Source of the DNA: Actinomycetes bacterium
Lineage (GTDB): Bacteria > Actinomycetota > Acidimicrobiia > Acidimicrobiales > Acidimicrobilacustridaceae
Direction of reading: 5' to 3'
Length of the DNA stretch: 64,000 bases
Assembly: GCA_029782145.1 (NCBI GenBank)
Contig: JAKOVH010000031.1
Location: 186,001-250,000, forward strand
Within the stretch, counting starts at the first letter, position 1. Each line of letters opens with the position of its first letter. The position numbers and the translations under genes were made by a program. The notes under the pieces were generated by a model. The model made no database searches. It was not told where the DNA came from and saw only the letters and a program-made list of their open reading frames with translations. Of the stretch, positions 41,971-50,548 are shown piece by piece.

Positions 41971-44316
41971 ATGGCCGACGACACCGACGGCGCCCACGAC
42001 GGCGACGTGACTTACGGCGCCGAGGCGGCACGTCGCTCGTACCCGGGCTTCGGCGGCCGGGTGGGCCGCACCGTGGCTGGGTCCGAGCCGTGGTGGCCGC
42101 CACGGCCCGAGCCGCCGGCCGGGGCGCCGAACATCGTCGTGGTGCTCGTCGACGACCTGGGCTACGCGGACCTCGGCTGCTACGGCAGCGAGGTCAGCAC
42201 GCCGAACGTCGACGCCCTGGCGGCTCGCGGCCTCCAGTACACCGACTTCCACTCCACGCCCATGTGCTCGCCCACCCGGGCGTCGCTGCTGACCGGGCTC
42301 GACCCCCATGCCGCCGGGGTGGGCACGGTGGCCCACGCCGACCCGGGGTTCCCCGGCTACGCCATGGAGCTGGCCGACGACGTCGTGACCCTGCCCGAGA
42401 CGCTGCGGGCCAACGGGTGGGCCACCTACATGGTGGGCAAGTGGCACCTGGCCAAGGACTCCGACCAGTCCGACGCCGGCCCCCGCCACTCGTGGCCCTG
42501 CCAGCGGGGCTTCGACCGGTTCTACGGCTTCCTCGACGGGTTCACCAACCTGCACCACCCGCACCGGCTCGTCGAGGACAACTCGCCGGTCGAGGTCGAC
42601 ACCTACCCGGAGGGCTACTACCTCACCGACGACCTGGTCGACCGGGCGATCGCCATGGTGAAGGCGGGCAAGGCGTCGGCGCCGGACCGGCCCTTCTTCC
42701 TCTACGTGGCCCACGGGGCGGTGCACGCTCCGCTGCACGCCCGGGCCGACGACATCACCGCCCAGGCCGGCCGCTACGACGTGGGCTGGGACGAGGTCCG
42801 CGAGCGGCGCTACCGCCGCCAGCTCGAGCTGGGCGTGCTCGAGCCGGGCACCGAGCTGGCGCCCCGGAACAGTGAGCCGGACAACGACGTGCTGCCCTGG
42901 GCCGACCTGCCCGAGCGGGAGCGTGAGCTCTACGCCCGCTACATGGAGGTGTTCGCCGCCATGGTGGCGAGCGTCGACCGGGCGACGGGCCGGCTGCTCG
43001 ACGCCCTCGCCGAGATGGGTGAGCTCGACGACACCATCGTCGTGTTCACCTCCGACAACGGCGCCTCACGCGAGGGTGAGATGGTCGGCACCACCGGCTA
43101 CATGGTCCACCTCACCACCGGGGACGACGTCGACGCCGACCACGACCGGCTCGACCTCATCGGTGGCCCGCAGACCTCGCCGCACTACCCGCGCGGCTGG
43201 GCCATGGCCGGCAACACCCCGTTCCGCCTGTACAAGATCAACACCCACGCGGGCGGCCACACCGTGCCGTTCGTCATCTCGTGGCCGGCGGGCGGGCTGG
43301 CTGCCGGTGAGCGGCGGCGCCAGTACGCCCACGTGGCCGACCTGTCGCCGACCCTGCTCGAGCTGGCCGGGGTGGAGCCGCTCACCGAGCGCCACGGCGT
43401 GGCGGCGAAGCCCATGACCGGACGGTCGATGGTGCCGACCCTGCGCGACGCGCAGGCGCCGGCTCAGCGCACCGAGGCCGTGTACGAGATGATCGGCCAC
43501 CGGGGCTTCTACCGCGACGGCTGGGAGGTCGTCACCCTCCACCGGCCGTGGACCCGCTTCGACGACGCCGAGTGGGAGCTCTACGACCTCACCACCGACC
43601 GCACCGAGCTGAGGAACCTGGCCGAGGCCCACCCCGAGAAGCTGGCCGAGCTCGCCGCCGCCTGGGAGGAGGCGGCATGGGCGACGCAGATCTTCCCGCT
43701 CGACGAGGGCACCGGGCTCAAGTACCTCCTGCGACCGCCCCGCACCGACCGGGTGCGCGAGCCGCTCACCATCTGGCCGGGCACGCCCAGCCTCGAGCGG
43801 TGGCGGTCGGCCCAGCTCATCTGGCTGCGCTCGTTCGCGTTCGACGCGCCCGTCACCGTCGCGCCCGGCGACCTCGGGACGTTGGTGGCCCACGGCGACC
43901 AGAGCGGCGGCTACGCCCTGTACGTCCTCGAGGACCTCGTGCCGGCGCTGGCGGGCAACGACGGGCGCGGCCACATGACGGTGGTCCGGGGTGCGCCCCT
44001 CGCCGCCGGCGAGCACGTGCTCGGCGCCCGCTTCGACGCGTTCGAACGGGACCGCTGGCGCATGTCGCTGGTGGTCGACGGCGAAGCGGTCGGATCGGCC
44101 GACGTGGCGATGATGTACGGCATGGCCCCGTTCGAGGGCATCACCGTGGGCCGCGACCCCCGCTCGCCGGTGTGGTGGGAGCGCCACGTCACCCACGGCT
44201 CGTTCCCGTGGACGGGCCGGCAGGGTCCCGTGACCTACCTCCCCGGGCCCACCGCGCCCGGCATGCCCGAGGACGTCATCGACGTGCTGCGGGCCATGGG
44301 CGCGTCGTTCGAGTGA
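41971..44316 (+). CDS. Arylsulfatase (formylglycine-dependent sulfatase)
   Basis: 781 residues, ATG at 41971. Metal site NIVVVLVDDLGYADLGCYGSE; signature PMCSPTRASLLTG where Cys becomes formylglycine (CxPxR); GKWHL; later FTSDNGAS with metal-binding Asp-Asn; KINTHAGGHTVPF. It hydrolyses sulfate esters and needs a formylglycine-generating enzyme from elsewhere. No signal peptide is visible, so it may be cytosolic. About 190 C-terminal residues beyond the usual sulfatase core look like a beta-rich accessory domain (VVDGEAVGSADVA...GITVGRD), as in other large actinobacterial sulfatases. Confidence 0.94.
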   Translation: MADDTDGAHDGDVTYGAEAARRSYPGFGGRVGRTVAGSEPWWPPRPEPPAGAPNIVVVLVDDLGYADLGCYGSEVSTPNVDALAARGLQYTDFHSTPMCSPTRASLLTGLDPHAAGVGTVAHADPGFPGYAMELADDVVTLPETLRANGWATYMVGKWHLAKDSDQSDAGPRHSWPCQRGFDRFYGFLDGFTNLHHPHRLVEDNSPVEVDTYPEGYYLTDDLVDRAIAMVKAGKASAPDRPFFLYVAHGAVHAPLHARADDITAQAGRYDVGWDEVRERRYRRQLELGVLEPGTELAPRNSEPDNDVLPWADLPERERELYARYMEVFAAMVASVDRATGRLLDALAEMGELDDTIVVFTSDNGASREGEMVGTTGYMVHLTTGDDVDADHDRLDLIGGPQTSPHYPRGWAMAGNTPFRLYKINTHAGGHTVPFVISWPAGGLAAGERRRQYAHVADLSPTLLELAGVEPLTERHGVAAKPMTGRSMVPTLRDAQAPAQRTEAVYEMIGHRGFYRDGWEVVTLHRPWTRFDDAEWELYDLTTDRTELRNLAEAHPEKLAELAAAWEEAAWATQIFPLDEGTGLKYLLRPPRTDRVREPLTIWPGTPSLERWRSAQLIWLRSFAFDAPVTVAPGDLGTLVAHGDQSGGYALYVLEDLVPALAGNDGRGHMTVVRGAPLAAGEHVLGARFDAFERDRWRMSLVVDGEAVGSADVAMMYGMAPFEGITVGRDPRSPVWWERHVTHGSFPWTGRQGPVTYLPGPTAPGMPEDVIDVLRAMGASFE

Positions 44317-44333
44317 GGGCTCGGCCTGGGTAG

Positions 44334-44729
44334 GTGAACACCGTGCTCCCGCTCCGGTTCGACGAGCCCTTCGCCACCGCCTCGGCGCTGTTCGGCGTCC
44401 GTCCGTCGACCAGCGGCGTCGACGTGGTCGACGGGCGCCTCGTCGTGCGCTTCGGCTGGTGGCGCGTCGAGACCACCGTGGCCAACATCGAGTCGTTCGA
44501 GCGCACCGGGCCCTACCGCTGGTGGAAGGTCATCGGGCCCGCGCACCTGTCGCTGGCCGACGGCGGCCTCACGTTCGCCACCACCGACCGAGGTGGCGTG
44601 TGCATCCGGTTCAAGGAGCCCGTGCCCGGCATCGAGCCGACCGGCCACCTCCGCCACCCCGGGCTCACCGTGACCGTGGCCGAGCCCGATCGGCTCGTGG
44701 CCCTCATCGGCGCGGCGGCCGCCGCCTAG
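44334..44729 (+). CDS. Conserved hypothetical protein
   Basis: 131 residues from a GTG at 44334, 17 bp after the sulfatase stop, so likely co-transcribed. A compact beta-rich protein with RFGWWRVETTVANIESFERTG, YRWWKVIGPAHLSLADGGLTF and GGVCIRF. I recall similar unnamed proteins in actinobacteria but cannot give a function. Confidence 0.65.
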   Translation: MNTVLPLRFDEPFATASALFGVRPSTSGVDVVDGRLVVRFGWWRVETTVANIESFERTGPYRWWKVIGPAHLSLADGGLTFATTDRGGVCIRFKEPVPGIEPTGHLRHPGLTVTVAEPDRLVALIGAAAAA

Positions 44730-44793
44730 GCACCACTCCGGCCCCGGGACGGGCGGGGGGTGCGGGCGCAGGTGAGCGTGCGGGTGCGGAGGC

Positions 44794-46140
44794 TCACCTC
44801 TGCACGTCGGCGGGCAGCGGCGAGGCGGCCGGGCCGGGTGCCGGCTCGAGGTCACCGGCGCCGCCACCGGCGAGGTCGAAGATGGCGTCGCGGACGGCCT
44901 CGTCGGCCTGGGCCGCGGTGAGGCCCTCGCGGGCCCCGCGCACCCGCAGCAGGCCCCAGCCGCCGGCTGCCAGGCACGACACGCCGCCGAGGACCAGGCC
45001 CCAGCGGGCCCCGAACTGCTCGCACACCGAGCCCAGGATCGGCCCGCCGATCGGCGTGGAGCCGAGGAAGACCATGCCCTGCAGGGCGAGCACGCGCCCT
45101 CGCATCGTCGGGTCGGAGCGGATCTGGACGATGGCGGTGGACGAGGTGAGGAAGGCGATGCTGCCGAAGCCGACCAGCACGCCCACCACGCAGGCCGCCG
45201 CCATGGTCGGCACCATCGCCATGGCGAGCAGGGGCAGGCCGAACGCCATGGCGGCGGTGGCCACCACGCGAACGTCGATCGAGCGCCGCCGGGCGGTCAC
45301 CAGGGCCCCGATCAGCGAGCCGACGCTCACGATCGAGAACAGCACCGTGAACGCGGTGTCGGTGCCGCCGAGGTCCTGGGTGACGAGGAGGGGAAAGACG
45401 ACGGAGAAGTTGAACGCCAGCGTGCCGATCACGGCCATCATCACCAGCGGCACCCACAGGTCCGGGACGCTGCGCACGTAGCGCAGCCCGGCGCGGACCT
45501 GCCCCTTGGCCTTGGGGGTGACCGGTGCCGGGTGGAGCTCCTCGGAGCGCATCAGCCAGAGGCCGGCGAGCACGGCGAGGTAGGAGATGCCGTCGGTGAG
45601 GAAGGCCCACCCGAAGCCGACCGTCGTGACCAGCAGGCCGGCGAGGGCAGGACCGACGATGCGCGACGAGGTCATGAGCGCGGAGTTCAGGCTCACCGCG
45701 TTGTTCATGTCGTCCTCGGGCACCATCTCCACCACGAACGCCCGCCGGGCCGGGTTGTCGAAGGCCACCGTGAGGCCGCCGACGACGGACACCGCGAAGA
45801 TCGACCAGAGCGGCGGGTCGCCGGAGAAGGCCAGCGCGGCGAGGGCGAACGACTGCAGCATCGCCGCGGTCTGCACGACCAGCAGCAGCTTGCGCTTGTC
45901 CGAGCGGTCGGCCACCAGGCCGGCCCACGGTCCGAGCACCAGCAGCGGCGCGAACTGCGTGGCGGTGAGCAGGCCGAGGGCCACCCCGCTGCCCGTGAGC
46001 TTCAGCACCAGCAGGGTCTGGGCGATCATCGTCAGCCAGTTGCCGACCTGCGAGATCAGCTGGCCGGAGAAGAACAGCCGGAAGTTGCGGGTGTGCAGCG
46101 ACCGGAACGTCTCGCCCCCCAGGCGGCGCAGCGCGCTCAT
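44794..46140 (-). CDS. MFS transporter (EntS/DUF894-like exporter)
   Basis: 448 residues with 12 hydrophobic segments. SLHTRNFRLFFSGQLISQVGNWLTMIAQTLLVLKLTGS at the start and GPWAGLVADRSDKRKLLL (motif A-like) are typical of the EntS/DUF894 group of drug or siderophore exporters. Middle loop SEELHPAPVTPKAKGQ. Substrate unknown. It is followed on the left by intergenic DNA and lies 94 bp downstream of the marR gene, same strand, so co-transcription and control by that MarR protein are plausible. Confidence 0.88.
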   Translation of the reverse strand: MSALRRLGGETFRSLHTRNFRLFFSGQLISQVGNWLTMIAQTLLVLKLTGSGVALGLLTATQFAPLLVLGPWAGLVADRSDKRKLLLVVQTAAMLQSFALAALAFSGDPPLWSIFAVSVVGGLTVAFDNPARRAFVVEMVPEDDMNNAVSLNSALMTSSRIVGPALAGLLVTTVGFGWAFLTDGISYLAVLAGLWLMRSEELHPAPVTPKAKGQVRAGLRYVRSVPDLWVPLVMMAVIGTLAFNFSVVFPLLVTQDLGGTDTAFTVLFSIVSVGSLIGALVTARRRSIDVRVVATAAMAFGLPLLAMAMVPTMAAACVVGVLVGFGSIAFLTSSTAIVQIRSDPTMRGRVLALQGMVFLGSTPIGGPILGSVCEQFGARWGLVLGGVSCLAAGGWGLLRVRGAREGLTAAQADEAVRDAIFDLAGGGAGDLEPAPGPAASPLPADVQR

Positions 46141-46234
46141 GTCGGCGACCTCGGGCTCCGGTGCTGCGTTCGGGGTCGCACCACCGGTTCATTCCCCGCC
46201 GGTGTGGCCCGCACGCGCATGATGTGCCGGCCGC

Positions 46235-46711
46235 TCAGGCCGCGTCCCCCGGAGCGGCCCGGCGTCGGGCCTCACCCCGCTCGACCGCGGCGAAGGCGGC
46301 GGCCAGGTTGCGGATCTGGGTGCGCGACAGGTGGTCGAGGAAGTGGCGCCGGACGCCCTCGACGTGGTCGGGGGCGGCCGCCTCCAGCGCGGCCCTGCCC
46401 GACGGTGTGAGCACGGCCAGCATGACCCGGCGGTCGTCGGTGGAGGGCTCGCGGGCGACGAGGCCGTGCTTCACCATGCCGTCGAGGCGCCGGGTGATGC
46501 CCGATGGGGATAGGTGCAGGCGGTTCGCCAGGTCGCACATGCGCAGCCGCTCACCGGGTGCCTCCGAGAGGTTCACCAGCACGGTGTAGTCGCCGAGCGT
46601 CAGGCCGTGGGCCCGCACCAGCTCGGACTCGAGGACGGCCATGAGCTCGGCGTGGACGTCGACCATCGAGCGCCACGCCGCCATCTCCTCGGGATCCAAC
46701 CATGCCGCCAT
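46235..46711 (-). CDS. MarR-family transcriptional regulator
   Basis: 158 residues, ATG at 46711. Winged helix: GLTLGDYTVLVNLSEAPGERLRMCDLANRLHLSPSGITRRLDGMVKHGLVAREPSTDDRRVMLAVLTPSGRAAL, the standard MarR order with the DxR wing. MarR proteins bind inverted repeats and let go on binding small phenolics or on oxidation. It is divergent from yceI; the 123-bp gap has operator-like repeats. Likely controls itself, yceI and perhaps the MFS gene downstream. Confidence 0.93.
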   Translation of the reverse strand: MAAWLDPEEMAAWRSMVDVHAELMAVLESELVRAHGLTLGDYTVLVNLSEAPGERLRMCDLANRLHLSPSGITRRLDGMVKHGLVAREPSTDDRRVMLAVLTPSGRAALEAAAPDHVEGVRRHFLDHLSRTQIRNLAAAFAAVERGEARRRAAPGDAA

Positions 46712-46731
46712 GGGGTAGATCCTAGCCAACG

Positions 46732-46768
46732 ACGTTCTCGACACAAACGTTGCGAACTCAAAGAACGT
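46732..46768. promoter_or_regulatory. Spaced inverted repeat ACGTTCT / AGAACGT
   Basis: ACGTTCT at 46732-46738 and AGAACGT at 46762-46768, in the marR-yceI intergenic region close to the marR start. May be two half-sites for the MarR protein. Confidence 0.35.
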
Positions 46769-46776
46769 CGGGAATA

Positions 46777-46790
46777 CTTGAGCCCTCAAG
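46777..46790. promoter_or_regulatory. MarR-type operator, CTTGAG-CC-CTCAAG
   Basis: A 14-bp inverted repeat with perfect 6-base arms, 45-58 bp upstream of the yceI start. MarR sites are commonly TTGA/TCAA-type palindromes of this size, and the regulator gene is divergent next door. Confidence 0.6.
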
Positions 46791-46834
46791 GAGTGTTCCC
46801 TGAGCTGCACCCACACACACGGAGGTTTCCCCCC

Positions 46835-47398
46835 ATGGCTTCGATCCACGACCTCACCCCTGGCACCTGGTCCATCGACGAGTCGCACACCAGCGTCGGC
46901 TTCACCGCTCGACACCTGATGATCACCAAGGTGCGCGGCCGCTTCGGCACGGTCGAGGGCATCGTCACCGTGCCCGAGGACCGCCTGGCATCGAGCGTGC
47001 AGGCCACGATCGACATGGCCTCGATCGACACCGGCGACGCGGGGCGCGACGAGCACCTGCGCAGCGCCGACTTCTTCGACGTCGAGCACCACCCGACGAT
47101 GAGCTTCACCAGCACGGGCGTGCGGGCCGACGGCGACGACTTCCTGCTCGTCGGCGAGTTGACCATCAAGGGCGTGAGCCGGCCGGTCGAGCTCGAGCTC
47201 GAGTTCGACGGGGTCAGCGGCGACCCGTGGGGCGCCACCCGCGCCGGCTTCACCGCCGAGACCGAGATCAACCGCAAGGACTGGGGCCTCGAGTGGAACG
47301 TCGCCCTCGAGAGCGGCGGCGTGCTGGTGGGTGAGAAGGTGAAGATCCACCTCGACGTCGAGCTCGTGGCCCAGGTGCCGGCCGCGGCCACCACCTGA
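46835..47398 (+). CDS. YceI-family lipocalin-like protein
   Basis: 187 residues, ATG at 46835 with GGAGG upstream. YceI folds as a beta barrel that binds polyisoprenoids. Family marks: TWSIDESHTSVGFTARHLMITKVRGRF, LRSADFFDVEHHPTMSFTST, GELTIKGVSRPVELE. There is no signal peptide, as in most actinobacterial members. Divergent marR gene and the intergenic palindrome suggest MarR control. A strong hairpin follows 24 bp after the stop. Confidence 0.95.
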   Translation: MASIHDLTPGTWSIDESHTSVGFTARHLMITKVRGRFGTVEGIVTVPEDRLASSVQATIDMASIDTGDAGRDEHLRSADFFDVEHHPTMSFTSTGVRADGDDFLLVGELTIKGVSRPVELELEFDGVSGDPWGATRAGFTAETEINRKDWGLEWNVALESGGVLVGEKVKIHLDVELVAQVPAAATT

Positions 47399-47422
47399 GC
47401 CACCGGCGTCACCCATCCACCT

Positions 47423-47450
47423 CGGCCGGGCCGCCCCTGCGGCCCGGCCG
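47423..47450 (+). terminator. Perfect 12-bp hairpin after yceI
   Basis: CGGCCGGGCCGC (47423-47434), loop CCCT, GCGGCCCGGCCG (47439-47450). It lies between yceI and the VOC gene, 24 bp after the yceI stop and 23 bp before the next start; a terminator without T run is likely. Confidence 0.55.
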
Positions 47451-47473
47451 GACCACCACCCGTGAGGAGCGAC

Positions 47474-47926
47474 ATGAAGGTCCACGAGCTCGGCCACCTG
47501 GTGCTCTACGTGCGGGACCTCGAGCGGTCCCGGCGCTTCTACCGCGACGTGCTCGGCTTCGCCGAGCTGCCGAGCGGACCCGTGCCCTTCCCGGCGGCGG
47601 CGTTCAGCTCGGGCCGGACCCACCACGAGCTGCTGCTGATCGAGGTCGGGGCCGACGCCGCGCCGATCCCTCCCGGCCGCCGGGTCGGCCTCTACCACGT
47701 CGGGCTGAAGGTCGGCACGACCGACGACGAGCTGCGCGACGCCCTGGCCACCCTGCGGGCCAACGACGTCACCATCGTCGGGGCGTCGGACCACGGTGTC
47801 ACCCACAGCCTCTACATCGAGGACCCCGACGGCAACGAGCTCGAGCTGTACATCGACGTGCAGCCCGAGATCTGGCGCGAGGATCCCACCGCCGTGCTCG
47901 CCCCCATCCGGCCGCTGCACCTCTGA
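47474..47926 (+). CDS. VOC-family (glyoxalase/extradiol dioxygenase-like) protein
   Basis: 150 residues, ATG at 47474 with GAGGAG upstream. Two beta-alpha-beta-beta-beta units: LGHLVLYVRDLERSRRFYRDVLGF, then LYHVGLKVGTTDDEL ... HSLYIEDPDGNELELYID, with His and Glu at metal positions. Extradiol dioxygenase or related metal enzyme; the nearby P450 and dehydrogenases favour aromatic or steroid catabolism. Convergent with the P450 gene. Confidence 0.88.
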   Translation: MKVHELGHLVLYVRDLERSRRFYRDVLGFAELPSGPVPFPAAAFSSGRTHHELLLIEVGADAAPIPPGRRVGLYHVGLKVGTTDDELRDALATLRANDVTIVGASDHGVTHSLYIEDPDGNELELYIDVQPEIWREDPTAVLAPIRPLHL

Positions 47927-47940
47927 GCGCCCGCCGGGCG

Positions 47941-47957
47941 GCCGGCCCGCGGCCGGC
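47941..47957. terminator. Hairpin between convergent VOC and P450 genes
   Basis: GCCGGCC-CGC-GGCCGGC, seven perfect pairs, 14 bp after the VOC stop and 25 bp beyond the P450 stop. Possible bidirectional terminator. Confidence 0.4.
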
Positions 47958-47982
47958 GCGGGCGGTCGGGCAGCCTCGCCGC

Positions 47983-49221
47983 TCAGGTGGCGGGGACGAT
48001 GCGGTCCCAGGCGATGGGGAGCTCGGCGAAGCCGTCGATGAGGTTCGAGCTCACCCGGGGGAAGGTGGCCGGGTCGCCGTCGACCCGGAGGCCCTCGAAG
48101 CGGCTGAGGATCTGCTCGAACATCACCCGTGCCTCGAGGCGGGCCAGGTTGGCACCCAGGCAGAAGTGCGGCCCACCGGCACCGAAGGCCACGTGGTCGT
48201 TGGGGTCGCGGCGCAGGTCGAGGCGGTCGGGGTCGACGAAGGCCCGCTCGTCGCGGTTGGCCGCCGAGTAGACCATCATCACCCGCTCCCCCGGCCGGAT
48301 GTGCCGGCCCCCGAGCTCGACGTCGGTGGCCGGCGTGCGGGTGAACTGGATCACCGGGGTGACGTAGCGCAGCAGCTCCTCGATGGCGGTCGGCAGCAGG
48401 CCCGGGTCGGTGCGCAGCACCTCGAGCTGGTCGGGGTGCTCGAGCAGCGCCAGCGTGCCGGTGGTGATGAGGTTGCGGGTGGTCTCGCTGCCGGCGTTCT
48501 GCAGCAGCATGAAGAACACCTCGATCTGGAAGCGGGTCAGGTGCTCGCCGTCGACCTCGGCCTCGAGCAGCACGCTCATGAGGTCGTCGCGGGGCTCGGC
48601 CTCCCGCTCGGCGCACATGGCGTCGGCGTAGAGGAACATCTCGGTGGCCGCCTGCTGGCGCTGCTCGGCGGTGACCGCCGGGTCGAAGCCGAACGTCAGC
48701 TCGGTCCAGTCGAAGACCTGCTTGCGGTCCGCCTCGGGCACCCCGACCATGTCGGCGATCACGTGCAGCGGCAGCCACAGGGCGAGGTCGTGCACGAGGT
48801 CGCAGCCCGGGCGGTCGACGAGCCCGTCGATGATGGCGTCGGTGCGGGCGCGCAGCCGGTCCTGCAGGTCGGCCACCCGGCGGGGGGTGAAGCCCTTGTT
48901 GATGAGCTTGCGCAGCTTGATGTGCTCGGGCGCGTCCTTGCTGATGAGCAGCTCGGAGGTGCCGGCCTCCTGGGGCGCCGGGCCCATGGAGCCGTCGTCG
49001 ATGAAGGGATCGGGGGCGTTGCGGAACGTCGCCGCGTCGCGCGACACCCGCTGCACGTCGGCGTAGCGGGTGACCGCCCAGTAGCCGCCCGGGTAGGTCG
49101 GGTGCTCGAAGTGGGCCACCGGCTCGTTGTCGCGCAGCCAGCGGTAGTACTCGTAGGGGACCCCGTGGTCGTAGGTGCGCGGGTCGTGCAGCACGGGCGC
49201 GTCGACGGGCGTGGCGGACAT
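47983..49221 (-). CDS. Cytochrome P450
   Basis: 412 residues, ATG at 49221. Heme loop FGAGGPHFCLGANLARLE (Cys at about 354), I helix NAGSETTRN, K helix EELLRYVTPV, and HIRPGERV. The sequence resembles actinobacterial CYP125/CYP124/CYP142-like sterol and fatty-acid hydroxylases. Soluble; needs a ferredoxin and reductase from elsewhere. The flavin oxidoreductase gene follows upstream with a 29-bp gap on the same strand, so the two form a unit. Confidence 0.93.
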   Translation of the reverse strand: MSATPVDAPVLHDPRTYDHGVPYEYYRWLRDNEPVAHFEHPTYPGGYWAVTRYADVQRVSRDAATFRNAPDPFIDDGSMGPAPQEAGTSELLISKDAPEHIKLRKLINKGFTPRRVADLQDRLRARTDAIIDGLVDRPGCDLVHDLALWLPLHVIADMVGVPEADRKQVFDWTELTFGFDPAVTAEQRQQAATEMFLYADAMCAEREAEPRDDLMSVLLEAEVDGEHLTRFQIEVFFMLLQNAGSETTRNLITTGTLALLEHPDQLEVLRTDPGLLPTAIEELLRYVTPVIQFTRTPATDVELGGRHIRPGERVMMVYSAANRDERAFVDPDRLDLRRDPNDHVAFGAGGPHFCLGANLARLEARVMFEQILSRFEGLRVDGDPATFPRVSSNLIDGFAELPIAWDRIVPAT

Positions 49222-49250
49222 CGGTCTCCCCCTCGGGCTCGGCCGGGTGC

Positions 49251-50381
49251 TCAGTCCTCAGCGCCCAGCATCGCGCTCATCCGCTCGGTGGTCTCGATCC
49301 ACTCCTCGACCATCTCGAGCACGAGGTCGCGCGCCGGGCGCACCTTGTTCATCCGCCCCACGATCTGCCCCACCGGGAAGCCGATCAGGTCGCGGGCATG
49401 GGCGCGCTGGGTCCGCCGGCCGGCCTCGTTGTGCAAGATGCCCTGCAGCGGCATGGGCAACGTGCCCGGCGAGTCGGGACCCTCCCAGGCGTCGGTCCAC
49501 GCCGTGCGCAGCTGGCGGGCCGGCTTGCCGGTCATGGCCCGGGAGCGGACGGTGTCGCGCGAAGTGGCGGCCAGGAGGTTCTCGAGGGCGTCGGGGTTGG
49601 TGTCGGCCTCGCTCACGGTGAGCCACATCGAGCCGGTCCACACGCCCTGGGCCCCGAGGGCCAGCGCCGCCGCCATCTGCCGCCCGGTGGCGATGCCCCC
49701 CGCCGCCAGCACCGGCACGTCGGGGCCGACCGCGTCGACCACCTCGGGCACCAGCACCATGGTGGAGATCTCGCCGCAGTGGCCGCCCGCCTCGGTGCCC
49801 TGGGCGACGATCACGTCGACCCCGATGCCGACCTGCCGCTCGGCGTGCACCTTCGAGCCGCACAGGCCGCCCACGAGCATGCCGGCGGCGTGGGCCTGCT
49901 CGATGACGTACTGCGGCGGCGGGCCCAGGGCGTTGACGATCATCTTGACGTTGGCGGCGTGGTCGAGGCACACCTGGACCTGGTTGGGGCCCATGTCGTC
50001 GACGCCGAGGCCGGCGGCGGCCACCGGGCCACCGTCGAGCTCGGCGGGCATCTCGGGCACGCCGTAGCGGGCGAGCAGCTGCTCGACGAACCGGCGGTGC
50101 TGCTCGGGGATCATGGCGTCGAGCGACTCGAAGCTGGCCTCCTCACCGCCGCCCTTGCCCACGTAGTTGACCGGCATGGCGAAGTCGACGCCGTAGGGCT
50201 TGTCCCCGACGTGCTCGTCGATCCAGTCGAGCTCGATCTCGAGCCGCTCGGGACCGTAGGCCAGCGCGCCCAGCACGCCGAAGCCGCCGGCGTTGGTGAC
50301 GGCGGCGACGACGTCGCGGCAGTGGGAGAAGGCGAAGATCGGGAACTCGATCCCGAGGCGCTCGGCGATGGGTGTGCTCAC
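49251..50381 (-). CDS. NAD(P)H-dependent flavin oxidoreductase (nitronate monooxygenase / 2-nitropropane dioxygenase-like)
   Basis: 376 residues from a GTG at 50381 (AAGGGGA upstream). FMN TIM barrel: start RLGIEFPIFAFSHCRDVVAAVTNAGGFGVLGA, then VIVAQGTEAGGHCG with the catalytic His region, VPVLAAGGIATGRQMAAALALGAQGVWTGSMWL for phosphate binding. Actinobacterial relatives serve as enoyl-type reductases or nitronate monooxygenases. Divergent from the alcohol dehydrogenase gene. Confidence 0.88.
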   Translation of the reverse strand: MSTPIAERLGIEFPIFAFSHCRDVVAAVTNAGGFGVLGALAYGPERLEIELDWIDEHVGDKPYGVDFAMPVNYVGKGGGEEASFESLDAMIPEQHRRFVEQLLARYGVPEMPAELDGGPVAAAGLGVDDMGPNQVQVCLDHAANVKMIVNALGPPPQYVIEQAHAAGMLVGGLCGSKVHAERQVGIGVDVIVAQGTEAGGHCGEISTMVLVPEVVDAVGPDVPVLAAGGIATGRQMAAALALGAQGVWTGSMWLTVSEADTNPDALENLLAATSRDTVRSRAMTGKPARQLRTAWTDAWEGPDSPGTLPMPLQGILHNEAGRRTQRAHARDLIGFPVGQIVGRMNKVRPARDLVLEMVEEWIETTERMSAMLGAED

Positions 50382-50548
50382 GTGTCCCCTTCCCGTGCCG
50401 CCGCGCCAGCCGACGTGCGACACAAGATCTCACGATGTGGTGGGAAATGTAGCACGTCGATGCTGTGCCCGGTGCCACTCGCGGGCCCTAGATTGGCCGC
50501 CGGTCCGCGGAGCCGCCGCGGCCGCCGACTCGCTTCCAAGGGGAACCC

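Noticed and set aside
40260-41984. Upstream extension of the GGDEF-EAL gene frame
   Set aside because: Antisense to the DUF4232 gene and out of phase with the membrane protein gene; PAS similarity starts just after the ATG at 40259.
46141-46234. Possible small gene between MFS and marR genes
   Set aside because: No convincing start, ribosome-binding site or protein-like pattern.
46712-48778. Upstream extension of the marR frame
   Set aside because: Antisense to yceI and the VOC gene; MarR proteins are about 150 residues.
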